Notes under the pieces: model-generated | What the model saw: the letters and a program-made list of their open reading frames with translations, nothing else | Database searches by the model: none | What the model was told of the DNA's origin: nothing | Made by a program: the position numbers and the translations under genes | In this document: positions 7,931 through 19,600 of the stretch, in pieces | How the letters are laid out: each line of letters begins with the position of its first letter | Numbering within the stretch: the first letter of the stretch is position 1 | Origin: Tubulanus polymorphus | Lineage: Eukaryota > Nemertea > Palaeonemertea > Tubulaniformes > Tubulanidae | DNA length: 64,000 bases | NCBI RefSeq assembly: GCF_964204645.1 | Contig: NC_134035.1 | Coordinates: 6,758,501-6,822,500, forward strand | Direction: 5' to 3'

Positions 7931-8122
7931 TGTGATGGAATATGTCCATCAGTCGTTTTCTATGTTGTAACTAGAGGGTGCTGCCCTCTCTCTCGAAAAT
8001 ACAGAACAATAGGTGATTGTGTTAATATCTTTTGTCCGCCTTTTTACTGGTTTTTGGGCTCTCAGAGTCGATATTTGGAGGAAACTTCTACTGTGGAACA
8101 GGCAGAATAGGACCTCGTTACA
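7931..8122 (+). repeat. 5' LTR, 192 bp
   Basis: It begins TG and ends CA. It differs from the 3' LTR by one substitution (ACTAGAGG versus ACTGGAGG) and a 2-bp CT-run length change. No CDS is assigned within it. Confidence 0.93.
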
Positions 8123-8124
8123 TC

Positions 8125-8144
8125 TGGTGGCAGCGTAGTGGGAT
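8125..8144 (+). promoter_or_regulatory. Candidate primer-binding site
   Basis: TGGTGGCAGCGTAGTGGGAT starts two bases after the 5' LTR. TGG at this place pairs with the CCA end of a tRNA in LTR retrotransposons. The specific tRNA was not identified. Confidence 0.75.
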
Positions 8145-8350
8145 TTGATTGTAAAAAACCAGTTGAAATTGAGTTGAAGCGGTGAACACGTTTTTCTCCG
8201 TTTAGTCTGTGTAAATTACGGTTACTTTGCGTACTTTTTACCTACTTCGTTAATTCCTAGTTCATATTTAGTATTGTTTTAGTGCCTGTTTCCCTAATTT
8301 TATTTGCGGTTCTGTATTTTCTGTGTCATTTCTACAATAGAATATCAATT

Positions 8351-9480
8351 ATGTCGGATGTTGAGAATGATGTGTGTGAGCCCTTGGCCTTATCTAGGCC
8401 TATGTCACCAACGGCCGGAGCTGCACATCATGACCTCCTGGTTAGTGGGGAGGGTAACCCCTCGTCAAAACTAAAACGTGGCCGTCCAACGAAGATGAAA
8501 GCTGAAAATTTAAAAACATCTGAGGATTCCATCCTTCAGCGCCTGACTGAAGTGATGGAGAGGGTCGTGACGAGAGATGCATCCACCCCGAAAATGCACA
8601 ATATTCCGGCGCCCAAGCCCTATACCATGGGACACAATTTCCGCGTTTGACTCGAAAGGTTTGACGCGTTCGCTGACCTGGCTCAGATTAGTTCTCGCAT
8701 CAACGGGCGCGAACAGCGTAAATCACACCTGATTATGCGACTTGACCATGAGGCATACCAGGCCGTCTCGAACCTACGTCTCGACTCGAGCCTGTCGGCG
8801 GCTATCATCCCGTTTCCAACAAACAAAGACCGTGGATGACTTTAAGATGTTGTTGAAAGGGAGGGACCAAAAGACCACAGAATCTGTGGAACGCTATGCT
8901 GATGAGTTAGTAGAACTGGCAAGGAACGCGTACCCTGGCATTGCCTTCGAGCTACAGGATGAATTGGCCAAAGACCAATTTCTTAAAGGTAATAGCCTAC
9001 CCGTCTTAGCGAAGCAGTCAATGTATGCGGCCCAGCCAAGTTCGTTGGCTGCAGCAGTCGCTCAAGCACGGACTCTGGAAACAGCGAGACGGTTGACTGA
9101 GGGCACGACTCATAAACAAAAAGTATCCGTTAACCAGACCCAGCTCGACTCGAATAGCTCAGCCATAGCCTAACAACTCGACGAATTGAAATCGATGATG
9201 GGAACGCTGATGGCTCGAGTAGGCCATTTGGAAGCAGTTGTTTCTGGTAGGCCTAATGGTAATCGTCGACCGCTTGCTGATGACAAATGTTAGCGTTGCA
9301 GGGATGCAGACCACCCCAAAAACTTATGCCCACAAGTTAAATGCTATAATTGCGGGGGGAGTGGTCATTATTCAAGTAACTGCCACCTACCTAAGGGAAA
9401 CCAGGGAAACGAGAAGCGGGGTTTTTAGGGGGGCAATGGAAACCCCATCAGGAAATAGTCCCCCTGTACCGCTGTATATA
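8351..9480 (+). pseudogene. gag: Gypsy gag (capsid-nucleocapsid), frame-broken
   Basis: The likely start is ATG 8351 (MSDVENDVCEP). Frame 1 runs to a TGA at 8648; the capsid continues in another frame after about 8820 with the QSVxRYADxLxxLARxAYP-like block typical of Gypsy capsids, and stops at 9171. A zinc knuckle CYNCGGSGHYSSNC lies at about 9340-9390, preceded by an in-frame TAG. So at least three lesions separate the parts. Gag would form the retrotransposon particle and bind RNA through the knuckle. Confidence 0.8.
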
Positions 9481-9509
9481 CCCCCCCCGCAAGACGTAGG
9501 AAAAATCGG

Positions 9510-10589
9510 ATGAATATGGCAAATGGCCTAACGTGTGATGCAAGTAGAGATGCACCTATTGATGGTTCCCATCATACTAGCTCCACCACCGTGAGACCAT
9601 CAAACCATATTCAAATGATACCGAGACCATCAAACCATATGCAAACGACGCCTCAAGATGGATATGTGGTTGCTGGCCCGGCATGTGATTCTAGTGGAGA
9701 TACACCTACTGATGGTCCGCATCCTACTAGAACCATCACTGTTAGACCACCACCACATACCCAAAGTATAGAAGAAAATCGACGTGACCCTTCGGAGAAC
9801 AGTGAGGCTCCCAGTCCGGCTACCGAAAACACGTGTCACAAGTTGCGCGACACCAAAGTTCAACCAACAGGAACAGAACCAGCCCAGACAAGCTTAGTTA
9901 CAAACATCGGAACAGTGAGGCTCCACGCCTCGGACCTTTTCTGTGATGCCGTAGTAAATGACCATTCGAAAGCGGTGGTACTCCTGGACACTGGTGCCTC
10001 CTGCACAATCATTAGAGGTTCGGTATGGGACTCTAGTAGCCCGACTGGTGAAGAAGCCGCTGCACTGAGGCCAATCGAAGGAATTGTGACAACGGCTACC
10101 GGTCAGCCAATGGAGTTACGTGGGTTAGCTGAGGTATGTCTGAGAGTTGGAACTGAAGAATTTCATGTCCCCATGATCGTCGGCGAGGATCTGGCACAAG
10201 ACTGCTTACTCGGAAGTGATTTCTTCGAGAAATATGGCTGCAACATAGATTACCGTAACAAAGTGCTCCGCTTCGGAAGCCTCAGCGAGGTGCCTGTCCG
10301 CCAGAGCCCCAAACGTGCGAGTGCTTGCAGGGTGTTCATCAGTAAGAGCCAAATCATTCCAGCTGGATCCGAGGTGGTGGTAAATGGATACATGAAACGG
10401 AGTTATGCTCATAATAATTCGACCTCAGGGATGATCAGCAGCTGTGGACGGAATAATTTCTGCACTGGGAAAACACTGGTGGTACCGGAGGCAAACCAGA
10501 TACCGGTTCGGCTAGCTAACTTCTCGGATGAGTCGACAGGGGCGAGACTATTGGTCTATTCTGCCCCCTACAGTCAGTTGACATCATGA
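9510..10589 (+). CDS. pro: Gypsy aspartic protease region
   Basis: This open frame of 359 residues carries the retropepsin active site VVLLDTGASCTII (about residues 152-164) and the later GLAEVCLRVG and CLLGSDFF elements, which are flap and second-half strands. A repetitive Thr/Pro/His-rich N-terminal section of about 120 residues is probably the spacer between nucleocapsid and protease. It ends in ATGA, overlapping the next frame by four bases, an arrangement seen where downstream pol is reached by frameshift or reinitiation. Confidence 0.85.
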   Translation: MNMANGLTCDASRDAPIDGSHHTSSTTVRPSNHIQMIPRPSNHMQTTPQDGYVVAGPACDSSGDTPTDGPHPTRTITVRPPPHTQSIEENRRDPSENSEAPSPATENTCHKLRDTKVQPTGTEPAQTSLVTNIGTVRLHASDLFCDAVVNDHSKAVVLLDTGASCTIIRGSVWDSSSPTGEEAAALRPIEGIVTTATGQPMELRGLAEVCLRVGTEEFHVPMIVGEDLAQDCLLGSDFFEKYGCNIDYRNKVLRFGSLSEVPVRQSPKRASACRVFISKSQIIPAGSEVVVNGYMKRSYAHNNSTSGMISSCGRNNFCTGKTLVVPEANQIPVRLANFSDESTGARLLVYSAPYSQLTS

Positions 10590-12382
10590 CTGTCGACGAC
10601 CATGCTCAAAACCCGTCAACTCCAAAAATCCAGCTGCAGGGTGGTGACAATACTGAATTCATGGACCTCTTGAGAGAATTGAAAATCGACCAGCTTGAAA
10701 TCCCCACTGACATGAAAACACAGCTTGTTGACATCATACGGGAGCAAAAGTCAGTATTCTCGATGGGAGACTTTGACATCGGTCGAACAGATTCGCTTGA
10801 ATTCGAGATTGACACCGGTGACTACCCACCGATAAAACAACATCCCCGTCGGCTACCCCTGGTAGGAGAGCTTTTGTTGAGGGCACGACCAAGGAGCTTT
10901 TAGAACACGACTTGATGCGGCCATCCACCAGCGCGTGGTCAAGCCCAATAGTTTTAGCGAAAAAGGCCGATGGTTCCCTGCGTCTATGCTGCGATTACCG
11001 CCGACTCAATGACGCAACAGTCAAAGACGCTCACCCGTTAGGTAGAATAGACAGTACCCTAGAGGCTTTATCGGGCGCAACCTGGTTCTCGTCCCTCAAT
11101 TTGACCAGCGGATACTGGCAGGAACCGATAAAGGAATCAGACAAACATAAGACCGCATTCACGACTGAAAACCATCTATCTGAGTGGAATGTCATGCCGT
11201 TTGGAGTCTGTAATGCCCCGGCGTCATTCAGCAGACTGATGGCGATGGTACTGGATGATGTTGCATGGAAAACATGCCTTATCTACCTGGATGATGTAGT
11301 GGTGTTTAGTCATGATCTACCAACCCATCTGACGCGATTACAAGAGGTATTTCGTTGCTTTCAGAAAGCCGGTCTCAAGCTTAAACCGAGAAAATGCTCG
11401 CTTTTCCAGCGGCGCCTCAAGTTTTTGGGGCATGTAGTAAGCGAGGCCGGTGTCGAAACCGACGGCGCCAATTGCGATTGAGTCAGAGATTGGCCGACCC
11501 CAACGTCAGTTACCGAACTGCGTAGTTTCCTTGGCCTTGTGACATATTACTCGCAATTCATCAAGGATTTCGCCGACTTGACAGCCCCGCTACACCGCCT
11601 TACGAGGAAAAAATGAACCTTTCGTCTGGACATCCAAGCAACAACTAGCGTTTGACGGACTGACAGAAAAGCTGACCAGCTCCCCTATCCTGGCATTCCC
11701 AGATTTCTCGGAAGGCGCTGGAGAGTTCATTTTGGACTGTGACGCCTCTAACTGGGCTATCGGAGGGGTGCTGTCACAGCTACAACGCGATGGTTTTCAG
11801 AGAGTGATCGAGTACAGTAGCCGCACGCTGAAAGGTGGAGAGGAGAACTACTGTGCCACCAGGCGCGAAATGTTGGCCTTGGTTGACATGATTGATCACT
11901 TCCGCCACCATTTACTAGGCAGGAAATTCAAAGTTCGCACAGACCATGCAGCACTCAAGTGGCTACAAACCTTCAAAAACCCTGAGGGTCAAGTGGCTCG
12001 GTGGCTTGAACGCCTGTCGGAATATGATTTCGTGATCGAACATCGAGCTGGAAGCAAACATTTGAACGCAGACGCCCTGTATCGCATCCCTAAGAGACAG
12101 AGGAAACATGGGGACTGCCCAACTTGTGGTGACACTGGTCCATCTATACACCAGGTGACTGCAAAACATCGGGGCGATTTGACAGCGCACTCCACTGGCT
12201 TGTCCAGGGACAAAATAATCGAGGCGCAAGTAAATGACCCCGAAATATCAGAAATTAGGGAGTTCTTGGCCGGAGATGGGGTCAAGGACAAGAAACGCCT
12301 ACAACGGTGTGGTAGAACAGCGAGGAGCCTCTATAGTCTGGTTGAGCGTCTAGAGCTTTTAGATGGCATTCTTGCGCTTTAA
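10586..12382 (+). pseudogene. pol: Gypsy reverse transcriptase and RNase H, frame-broken
   Basis: The RT copies element RNA into DNA. The frame starting at 10586 gives the RT lead (FDIGRT, IDTGDYPPIKQ) and is broken near 10860-10905. The RT core at 10912-11481 shows CCDYRRLND, MPFGVCNAPASF and the active site IYLDDVVVFS. TGA at 11479 and a frame change in an A-run near 11615 follow. The RNase H domain at 11732-12110 has DCDASNWAIGGVL, the Glu of RREMLAL and RTDHAALKWL, then HRAGSKHLNADALYR. All domain motifs are present, but at least three frame lesions occur. Confidence 0.9.
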
Positions 12383-14053
12383 ACCACTTCCGGGGGCTAC
12401 CTCAACGAGACACCGAGTGGTACTACCCATTTCACTGACTGATGGAACCATAGGAGTCATACATCAGGGATTTGCGGGGAAACATCTCGGTACCAAAAAG
12501 ACAGAGTGCAAAATTAGGGAAAGATTCTGGGTATTAGGCCTCTCAGCTAGGGTCAGGGATTTTGTCCGGGGCTGCAAAACTTGCCAAGAGTGCAAGTCCC
12601 CGTCCAAACTTCCAAAAGCCCCAATGATGTCTACACCAGTAGGGCGACGCTTCCAGCGTGTACATGTAGACATTGTGGGCCCACTACCGAGATCCCGCCG
12701 TGGCAACGTCTACATTCTAGTCGCTCAAGATGCATTCACTAAGTGGCCCGAAGCATGGCCAATTCGCACGGAAAAGGCCTCCGTGGTGGCACGTGCCCTT
12801 GTGAACGAGTTGGTCACCCGTTATGGCTGCCCTGAATCCATCCACTCGGACAAAGGCGCGAACTTCGAGTCGAAAGTTTTCATGGAGATGTGTAGGATCT
12901 TGGCTATTGAAAAGACCAGAACCACTGCCTACCATCCTATGGGCAATGAGCAGGTGGAAAATTTCAATAAGTCCCTGAAAGCCATGCTGACTACAGCCGT
13001 CAATGAGTGTGGAACAAACTGGGACGAACAACTACCTGCGTGTTTGATGGCATTTTGTTCAAGCTTCCAGCACTCCACTCTTGAAACGCCGTTCTACTTG
13101 ATGTACGCCGAGGAAATGTCACTCCCACCAATCGACATCAGTGTAGGCTTGCCCGAGGACCACCAACCAAGAACTAAGTATGGCATGGACCTCTCTGACC
13201 GCCTCACTAAGTCACACAACACTGTTCGTGATCGACTAGTGATGGCACAAAGGCGTCAGAAAATCGACTATGACCGTTTCGCAAAACGCGGGGGTTACAT
13301 GGTCGGGGATCGCGTGTGGCTGGTGAGCCATTTCTTGAAAAAGGACGAGGCATCTAAGTTCCACCGGAAATGGAAAGGGCCTTACGTCGTGACCGAGAGA
13401 CTATCGGAGGTGAATTACAGGGTTGTCCTGGAACAAGGCGCCGATCCGAGGGCAGTGAAGAGAGAGCGGGTTGTGCACTTCAATGATATGAAACCTTGCT
13501 TCCTGTCTAGTGAGACCGTGACCATAGGTCATAAAAAAACCTAGACAGGAACCAGTTAAAACGACCGATCCTGAGGAGCAACCAACCCTCAATGACGTCG
13601 AGGGGGGAGGGAGATGAAGACTGTGTCTGGACACGGTCACACCCCGAGACAACGGCGGTTATTCAAGAACCTCTTGTAACAAACCCTACCCAAAACCATC
13701 GCGAGCCTCCTACTCAAAACCGCTCCAAGCCTGGGCATTTGAACATTACAGACACTGAGGGGCACAGAACACTCAGGCCCAGAGTAGGGATCAGGCGCCC
13801 TAGTCGGTTCGTAAACTCATGTACAGTCAACAACGATGATTCGCTAGCCAACCAAAATAGGGCCTCAGACCCTTTGGTGGATACAAACACAGCTATAGGA
13901 CCTCCAGTCGCCTTGGACAAGATTGAGCAGAACAGCATTTTTGATATAGAACTGATCCAAAATTGCCAGAAATGTCGTGAAGTTCGGTCCCGGATTAACA
14001 TGAGGAAAGGCTACTGGTTAGAAATGGGCCGGTACCTTAAATCAAAGGGTTAA
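12363..14053 (+). pseudogene. int: Gypsy integrase with C-terminal tail, one frame break
   Basis: The HHCC zinc domain is visible (HQGFAGKHLG, CKTCQECK), followed by the DDE core: HVDIVGPLP, then IHSDKGANFESK, then HPMGNEQVENFNKSL. The GDRVWLVSHFLKK and KWKGPYVVTERL blocks are the C-terminal GPY/F-like domain. The frame ends at 13542-13544, but the next frame (13592-14053) contains LRPRVGIRRPSRFVN, the type of basic tail that ends Gypsy pol, so the original protein probably continued. It integrates the cDNA. Confidence 0.88.
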
Positions 14054-14300
14054 ATCCTATATATATAGATACCCTTGTATATAAAACCCTATATATATAT
14101 ATTTACTTAGTTTTAGTAGACAGTTTATTATCATTTGTAACTGGTGGTAACTAGGATTTCAGACCCCTTGTACCTCCTGATGGTATGCTTGGGACCACCC
14201 ACCTTACATTATACGGGTGGTATCTGAATGAATAAAATCTCCGCCATTTAGTCTTGTCGTTACAGCCAACTCATGTTTTGAACTATTTATCGTTTCTAGC

Positions 14301-15287
14301 ATGGACTGTATCGAGTTAGACCAGTTATCTAGCCTCCACGAGGCGACACAGACCCTTAAACGACAGGTCTCGAAAGAAGTCTGTTCCACCCTTCACAGAC
14401 AGGACAAGACCCTCAGTAAATTGAGAGCCAAGATGGGCAGACTTTATAACTCTGCCGTAGAACAGTCGTTTGTGGAGGATCCTGGTCGCATAGTAACCGA
14501 TGCGGTAGTAACCGGTCTCAAGACGACAAAGACCCGACGTTATCGGCCAAAGATGAGCAGAGCTGCATTTGAGTACATCAGCCAGGAACTAGTGAATGCC
14601 TTGGCCGAATGTGGTGGCGACTCGTCACACATCTGGCCGAAATTTGAAGACTTGAAACAGAGGGCCGTTGAGGACTTACCAATCGTGTTGCTGGGATACT
14701 CAATGTTTACGGGGCTAAAGGCCAGCGGCGGTTTGATTCCGATTTGCCACCCTGGTGAACGACTCGGTGATTTGTTGGAGTACCTCCCACATGTATCCTT
14801 TAGGGCAAGAGCGATTGTGGTCACGCATGGTATTGTTCCGCGGTCCCTTTCTCTATTGTCTTTTTCCTCTATTACAAACTCCGGTCCCTGGCGAGAAAGT
14901 CGACCACGAACACAGAAACCCGAAAACCAAGGAATAAGAGGAACTCCGGATTTAAATATGATAATACTCAACTTTTATTCTAACAATTTAATCTTTACTT
15001 TAGTCTCAACAATTTATAAAATTCCCTACCATTTAATTTTGAATTTTGTTATAAATCCCACACACAAGAAGATACAATTCAACCGGATAGCCGAAAGTTA
15101 TCTGTTCTATAGTCTTCTAATGCTTCCCCTGAAAATGCTCTCTAAAATAGTCCGCTCTCTCTCGAGGTGCGGCCCCTTTTATACGGCTGCGTCCACACCC
15201 AAGAAAAATCCAGAACCCTGCTTGCGGCCAGCCGTAAAAGGGAACGAGCAACCAACGCAGCACCACGACGCAGAGCTGGAGTCCTGA
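14301..15287 (+). CDS. Extra ORF 3' of pol in the LTR element, unknown
   Basis: This 328-residue frame lies between pol and the 3' LTR, where env or accessory genes sit in some Gypsy elements. The first 170 residues are helical with heptad-like spacing (LDQLSSLHEATQTLKRQV) and basic; later composition changes and an alternate frame (14755-14937) carries a short hydrophobic run, so a frame lesion near 14840 is possible. I see no signal peptide, furin-like site or fusion peptide, so env is not supported. It may be captured host sequence. The function is unknown. Confidence 0.4.
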   Translation: MDCIELDQLSSLHEATQTLKRQVSKEVCSTLHRQDKTLSKLRAKMGRLYNSAVEQSFVEDPGRIVTDAVVTGLKTTKTRRYRPKMSRAAFEYISQELVNALAECGGDSSHIWPKFEDLKQRAVEDLPIVLLGYSMFTGLKASGGLIPICHPGERLGDLLEYLPHVSFRARAIVVTHGIVPRSLSLLSFSSITNSGPWRESRPRTQKPENQGIRGTPDLNMIILNFYSNNLIFTLVSTIYKIPYHLILNFVINPTHKKIQFNRIAESYLFYSLLMLPLKMLSKIVRSLSRCGPFYTAASTPKKNPEPCLRPAVKGNEQPTQHHDAELES

Positions 15288-16698
15288 TTCTAAGAGTTTT
15301 CATTTGCTGCTAACTTTAACCCGACCCTCGACATCATGATACCTGCCGGTCTGCTCTCCTCAACCGCACCGAAGAGATTACATACTATTTTTCCAACCCT
15401 CGAACTCATTTATTTTAACTTATCTAATGGACACAATTCCCATAATGAACGGTATTTAATTTTGTCTAAATAGTAATATACAATGTAAGCCGAAATATCA
15501 TCTTTCTTATTTATATTCTTTATCATCATTAGTACATTCAAAATTAAACACACAAACTCTTATTAATTAAAATAATTAATATAATAATAATTTAATTTTA
15601 CTCTTTATTATCGATTTATCGGACTAAGGGTCAGCGAGTGTTTCATAAGTTTATTTCATAATTGCTCATTTCCACGAATTCTTCTCATGACTACAGCGCC
15701 GTGATTACCTTCAAATGATTTAGAATGCTCGTCTGATACAAGTATAAATGTTTCAGACAAACAACCATTAAGGCGGATAATGTATTATCGTACATAACGA
15801 AACAATGCGTGTGTTCTCCCAGGACATGCCAAGAAACCTACGAATATAAATCGTTTGATCTTTTTGAAAGTACAATTCAGCTGCGGATCAGTATGAACCA
15901 TGTCGGCGATTATGGCAGGACGACACAGGAGTTTGCGGAAGTTTTGGCCTACTCAAGGGCAAGCACCCTTCTGTTCCCCTTTTCCACCTACAGACCCCTG
16001 TCCCTCCTTGCTGGCGTGGTGACCACAATCGGGTAAACAACATCAACCGGGTTAACGTCTTCGCCCTCCGTGCCGGGTTCCAACAGGCCGATCATCCAGA
16101 TATCCCGGATTCTGATTTTGTGGGGATCCACTACAAAAAGTCGGCCATGCACTATGTCTGTCGGGAAATAATCCGTATGGTAGATCGCGTCTGAATGTGT
16201 TTCCTTCGGTACCTAACGATTGTTCACCTGGAGTCGCTTATTCTTTGTAATGTTAGTGACAAAAAGCCATTCAGTCCAAATACTACCACACGTGACCCCC
16301 CAGATGTAGCACACCCTATTGCGAACAGTTTCTTTCCGTTTTCTTTTGATTGTATTTTTCAGCTTCCCAGGACGAGGAACAGTGGCAGAGGGGCAAGCCA
16401 AGTGCAGTGTCCATTGGCCGTATCTACCTTTTGATGGTATAGATATTTTTGGTTAGACACTACACTTAGGTGTGCCCCGAAAACAAACCACAAACCATTA
16501 GTGGAGATCAAAAGCTGCATGTATCATGATCACTGAGATGCAGCCCGGATGCGAAACAACGACTACGCCGTGTTAGATGTCTGCTGTTATCCAGAGCCGA
16601 GAAGTTTGGAGCTTAATATTGTAAAATAAAGACTATAATTGTTTAAATTTGCGTAGATATTTTGACTATATATTCCTGTTAAAATAGGAGTTTGAACA
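15288..16698. other. Non-coding 3' region of the LTR element
   Basis: An AT-rich stretch lies at about 15400-15620. The rest has mixed composition. No supported ORF or repeat unit was recognised. Confidence 0.5.
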
Positions 16699-16714
16699 AG
16701 TTGAAGGGGGGTGG
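16699..16714 (+). promoter_or_regulatory. Polypurine tract
   Basis: AAGTTGAAGGGGGGTGG directly precedes the TG of the 3' LTR, the place and composition of the plus-strand primer. Confidence 0.85.
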
Positions 16715-16908
16715 TGTGATGGAATATGTCCATCAGTCGTTTTCTATGTTGTAACTGGAGGGTGCTGCCCTCTCTCTCTCGAAAATACAGAACAATAGGT
16801 GATTGTGTTAATATCTTTTGTCCGCCTTTTTACTGGTTTTTGGGCTCTCAGAGTCGATATTTGGAGGAAACTTCTACTGTGGAACAGGCAGAATAGGACC
16901 TCGTTACA
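16715..16908 (+). repeat. 3' LTR, 194 bp
   Basis: It is near-identical to 7931-8122, ends TTACA, and is followed by the GAGA target duplication (16909-16912). Confidence 0.93.
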
Positions 16909-17035
16909 GAGACTTATCACATTGGACTGGTATTTGGAATTAATGCGCCAATATTGGACTGATTGAATCTTACGACATTACGCCATAGGGACGTGCGAAC
17001 TTACCGACAAACCGACGAACCGACAAATCCGTGCA

Positions 17036-17335
17036 CTTATATAAAGCGGCTGGAAGCGAGGGGCTGCGTGCTTGCGTGGATTACCCGTATATAAAGTGGC
17101 TGGGATCGAGGAGCTGGGTATGTACCTGGATTATCCTTGTATAAATTGGCTGGGATCGAGGGGCTGTGTGGTGCATGGATTACCCTTATATAAAATGGCT
17201 GGGATCGAGGGGCTGGGTATATGCGTGGATTACCCGCCGATTACCCTCATATAAAGTGGCTAGGATCGAGGGGCTGCGTGGTTGCGTGGATTACCCTTAT
17301 ATGATGTGGCTGGGATTGAGGGGCTGGACGTATCG
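17036..17335. repeat. Minisatellite, about 50-bp unit, six copies
   Basis: Each unit contains GGATTACCC, TATATAAAGTGGCTGGGATCGAGGGGCTG-like sequence and TGCGTGG with small changes. The TATATAAA in each unit is part of the repeat. Confidence 0.85.
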
Positions 17336-17989
17336 GCCCCACTCCGCGCGGTTGCGCCACCGTGCGGTATTTACGCGAAGCAGCAGAACACAAACACGGC
17401 CACTCTCAATTTTCAATGATAGAAATCGTGTGTGCATTTCAATTATTTCGGCTGTTAGGGTTTTAAGGCACAATATAAGTTGATGATGTGATATAGCGAT
17501 GTTAATTAATGATAATTCCGCAGTGAAGCTAGTCACGAACGGTGCCGATTGAGTGTACAGCTGCCAAAAACACTGAAATGTGCGTAGTCGCGTAACTATT
17601 TGCAGTGAATTGCAGACGAAACATGAAGCCATAACGGCCGTTTAAAAAAAATTATACCAAGCGCAATTGTAAAATAAAAATGAAATAGAACCTAAGTTAA
17701 AATTCTGGCCATTTCTAAAATGTTATCATTAATTTCTAGTCAGTGCGGAACGTTTAGTTTTCCAACAATAATGAGGGGTGGTAGGTAGTCATACAATTCA
17801 AGTCATCATTTATTACACGTTACTTCCGTGTTGTTGAAAATTTCGCGAGTCCTGGACCAAACCCCAATGAACAATGTGATCTGTCTGCTGGCCACAAATG
17901 CACACAGATCACACTACTCTACCCATTACACACTCCAGTACCCACAGCTTTCATATATCCATCCAAATATTTAGTGTCTTTCTTCCTGG

Positions 17990-18180
17990 GTGTTTGCGTG
18001 GATTACCCTCATATAAAGTGGCTAGGATCGAGGGGCTGTGTGTTTGCGTGGATTACCCTTATACAAAGTGGCTGGGATTGAGGGTCTGGGTGTTTGCGTG
18101 GATTACCCTCATATAAAGTGGCTAGGATCGAGGGACAGGGTTTTTTCGTGGATTACCCGCGGCTGGATCGAGGGACTGCG
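17990..18180. repeat. Second block of the same minisatellite
   Basis: About four units of the 17036-17335 repeat. The two blocks are separated by about 650 bases without a gene. Confidence 0.85.
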
Positions 18181-18559
18181 AATAATGTCGGTTTGTCGGT
18201 ATGTCGGTTTGTCGGTATGTCGGTATGTCGGTTCGTCGGTATGTCGGTTCGTCGGATTGTCTTGAAAAGTACGCAGCCGAATTACTCTATCTTTGAGCGG
18301 GGAACTATTCCACGCTATACTGGACTTGAACCGTACCGGTACGTTTTTGGTGGATATCCATATATAGGCCTAAGTACATTACCTATTGCTGTCACAGGAA
18401 CTAAAAAAGAAAACGTGAACGTGATAAGTTTTTGAAATTATCATTTTTGGTTGACGTATTAATAGCCCTCTTCCGGTTCAACTCCAGAATAGGTCAAAAT
18501 AGTTCCATCGTGCAGGGTTTTCTCAAATGAGGGGATAGGTTCGGTTTCAAATTGCCGCC

Positions 18560-19450
18560 AGAAACCTGATTGTCGACCATTTCTCGGGTCGGCAATCGGC
18601 AATCAGAAACCAATCACCCACAGCATCTATTTCACCTTCACAATCGCAGCATCTATATCGCCATCACAATCACAGCATCTATATCACCCTCACAATCACA
18701 ACATCTATATCGCCCTCACAATCACAGCATCTATATCGCCCTCACAATCACAGCATCTATATCGCCCTCACAATCACAGCATCTATATCGCCCTCACAAT
18801 CACAACATCTATATCGCCCTCACAATCACAACATATATATCACCCTCACAATCACAATTGCATCTATTTCACCCTCACAATCGCAGCATCTATATCGCCA
18901 TCACAATCGCAGCATCTATATCACCCTCACAATCACAGCATCTATATCGCCCTCGCAATCACCATTCTGAAAGCTTACAGGATTTGCTAGGCCCTAACAC
19001 AACCGGATTCACAACTTGATGAGCAACGCAATAACTCGGTTTCAACACCAATTTAAACTCCTTATTATATCTCAGTTGAATGGGTTGTTCAATTGATAGT
19101 TTTCTGAATTATTTTCTGATATATTTTCTGAACATAGAATATATAACTCTGCAAAAGTTTTACTTTTTTCTGAAATGTTGACGAGAATGACCAGAATATA
19201 TCACCGACTATCCACTATCAGGTTTCTGATTGCCGATTGCCGACCCGAGAAATGGTCGACAATCGGGTTTCTGATTGCCGATTGTCGATTGCCGACCCGA
19301 GAAATGGTCGACAATCGGGTTTCTGATTGCCGATTGTCGATTGCCGACCCGAGAAATGGTCGACAATCGGGTTTCTGATTGCCGATTGTCGATTGCTGAC
19401 CCGAGAAATGGTCGACTATCAGGTTTCTGATTGCCGATTGTCGACTTCTG
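18560..19450. repeat. Inverted-repeat element with two internal satellites
   Basis: The left arm (18565-18612) contains GTCGACCATTTCTCGGGTCGGCAATCGG; the right arm is about five tandem units of about 59 bp containing CGACCCGAGAAATGGTCGAC (19195-19445). The centre (18625-18970) is a 26-27-bp satellite of the type ATCTATATCGCCCTCACAATCACAGC. No gene is supported. Confidence 0.75.
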
Positions 19451-19539
19451 AAAATTACTTCACATGCCTCTTTCTATCGATCTGCGCGTGTTAATACTTT
19501 TCTCAGTGAAAATGTTGGAACCAACCCGCAGATCTACTT

Positions 19540-19600
19540 TTACCTGTTCTGGAGTTGAGCCGGCCTTCCTAACTTGGGTTGGCTCAACTCCAGAACAGAC
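19540..19600. repeat. Short perfect-arm hairpin
   Basis: CTGTTCTGGAGTTGAGCC and its complement GGCTCAACTCCAGAACAG flank a spacer of about 20 bases. A partial copy of the arm occurs near 18477. This looks like a small foldback remnant. Confidence 0.6.

Larger units (their letters stand above)
7931..16908 (+). mobile_element. Ty3/Gypsy LTR retrotransposon, structurally complete
   Basis: Two near-identical LTRs (7931-8122 and 16715-16908) start TGTGATGG and end TTACA, and are flanked by GAGA on both sides (7927-7930, 16909-16912). A primer-binding site follows the 5' LTR and a G-rich polypurine tract precedes the 3' LTR. The order gag, protease, RT, RNase H, integrase is that of Ty3/Gypsy. The LTRs differ at only a couple of positions, so the insertion looks recent. 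The coding region nevertheless has several stops and frame changes. About 2.6 kb of extra DNA lies between pol and the 3' LTR. Confidence 0.93.
16995..18262. repeat. Foldback-like element with GTCGGT termini
   Basis: The left end (16995-17030) has CCGACAAACCGACGAACC, the reverse complement of the GTCGGTTTGTCGGTATGTCGG run at 18185-18262. Between them lie two minisatellite blocks. The arms are inverted repeats made of short tandem units, as in foldback elements. The + strand ORFs over it are repeat translations and are not annotated. Confidence 0.6.

Noticed and set aside
7829-8110. 93-residue ORF over the 5' LTR
   Set aside because: It lies mostly inside the LTR, has no family start motif or domain, and is explained by the repeat.
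14301-15287. Retroviral envelope
   Set aside because: No signal peptide, cleavage site, fusion peptide or anchor could be seen.
18640-18970. CRISPR-like array
   Set aside because: The 26-27-bp units are contiguous with no unique spacers; it is a minisatellite in an animal genome.
18570-19019. 149-residue ORF rich in Ser, His and Ile
   Set aside because: It is the translation of a 26-27-bp satellite.
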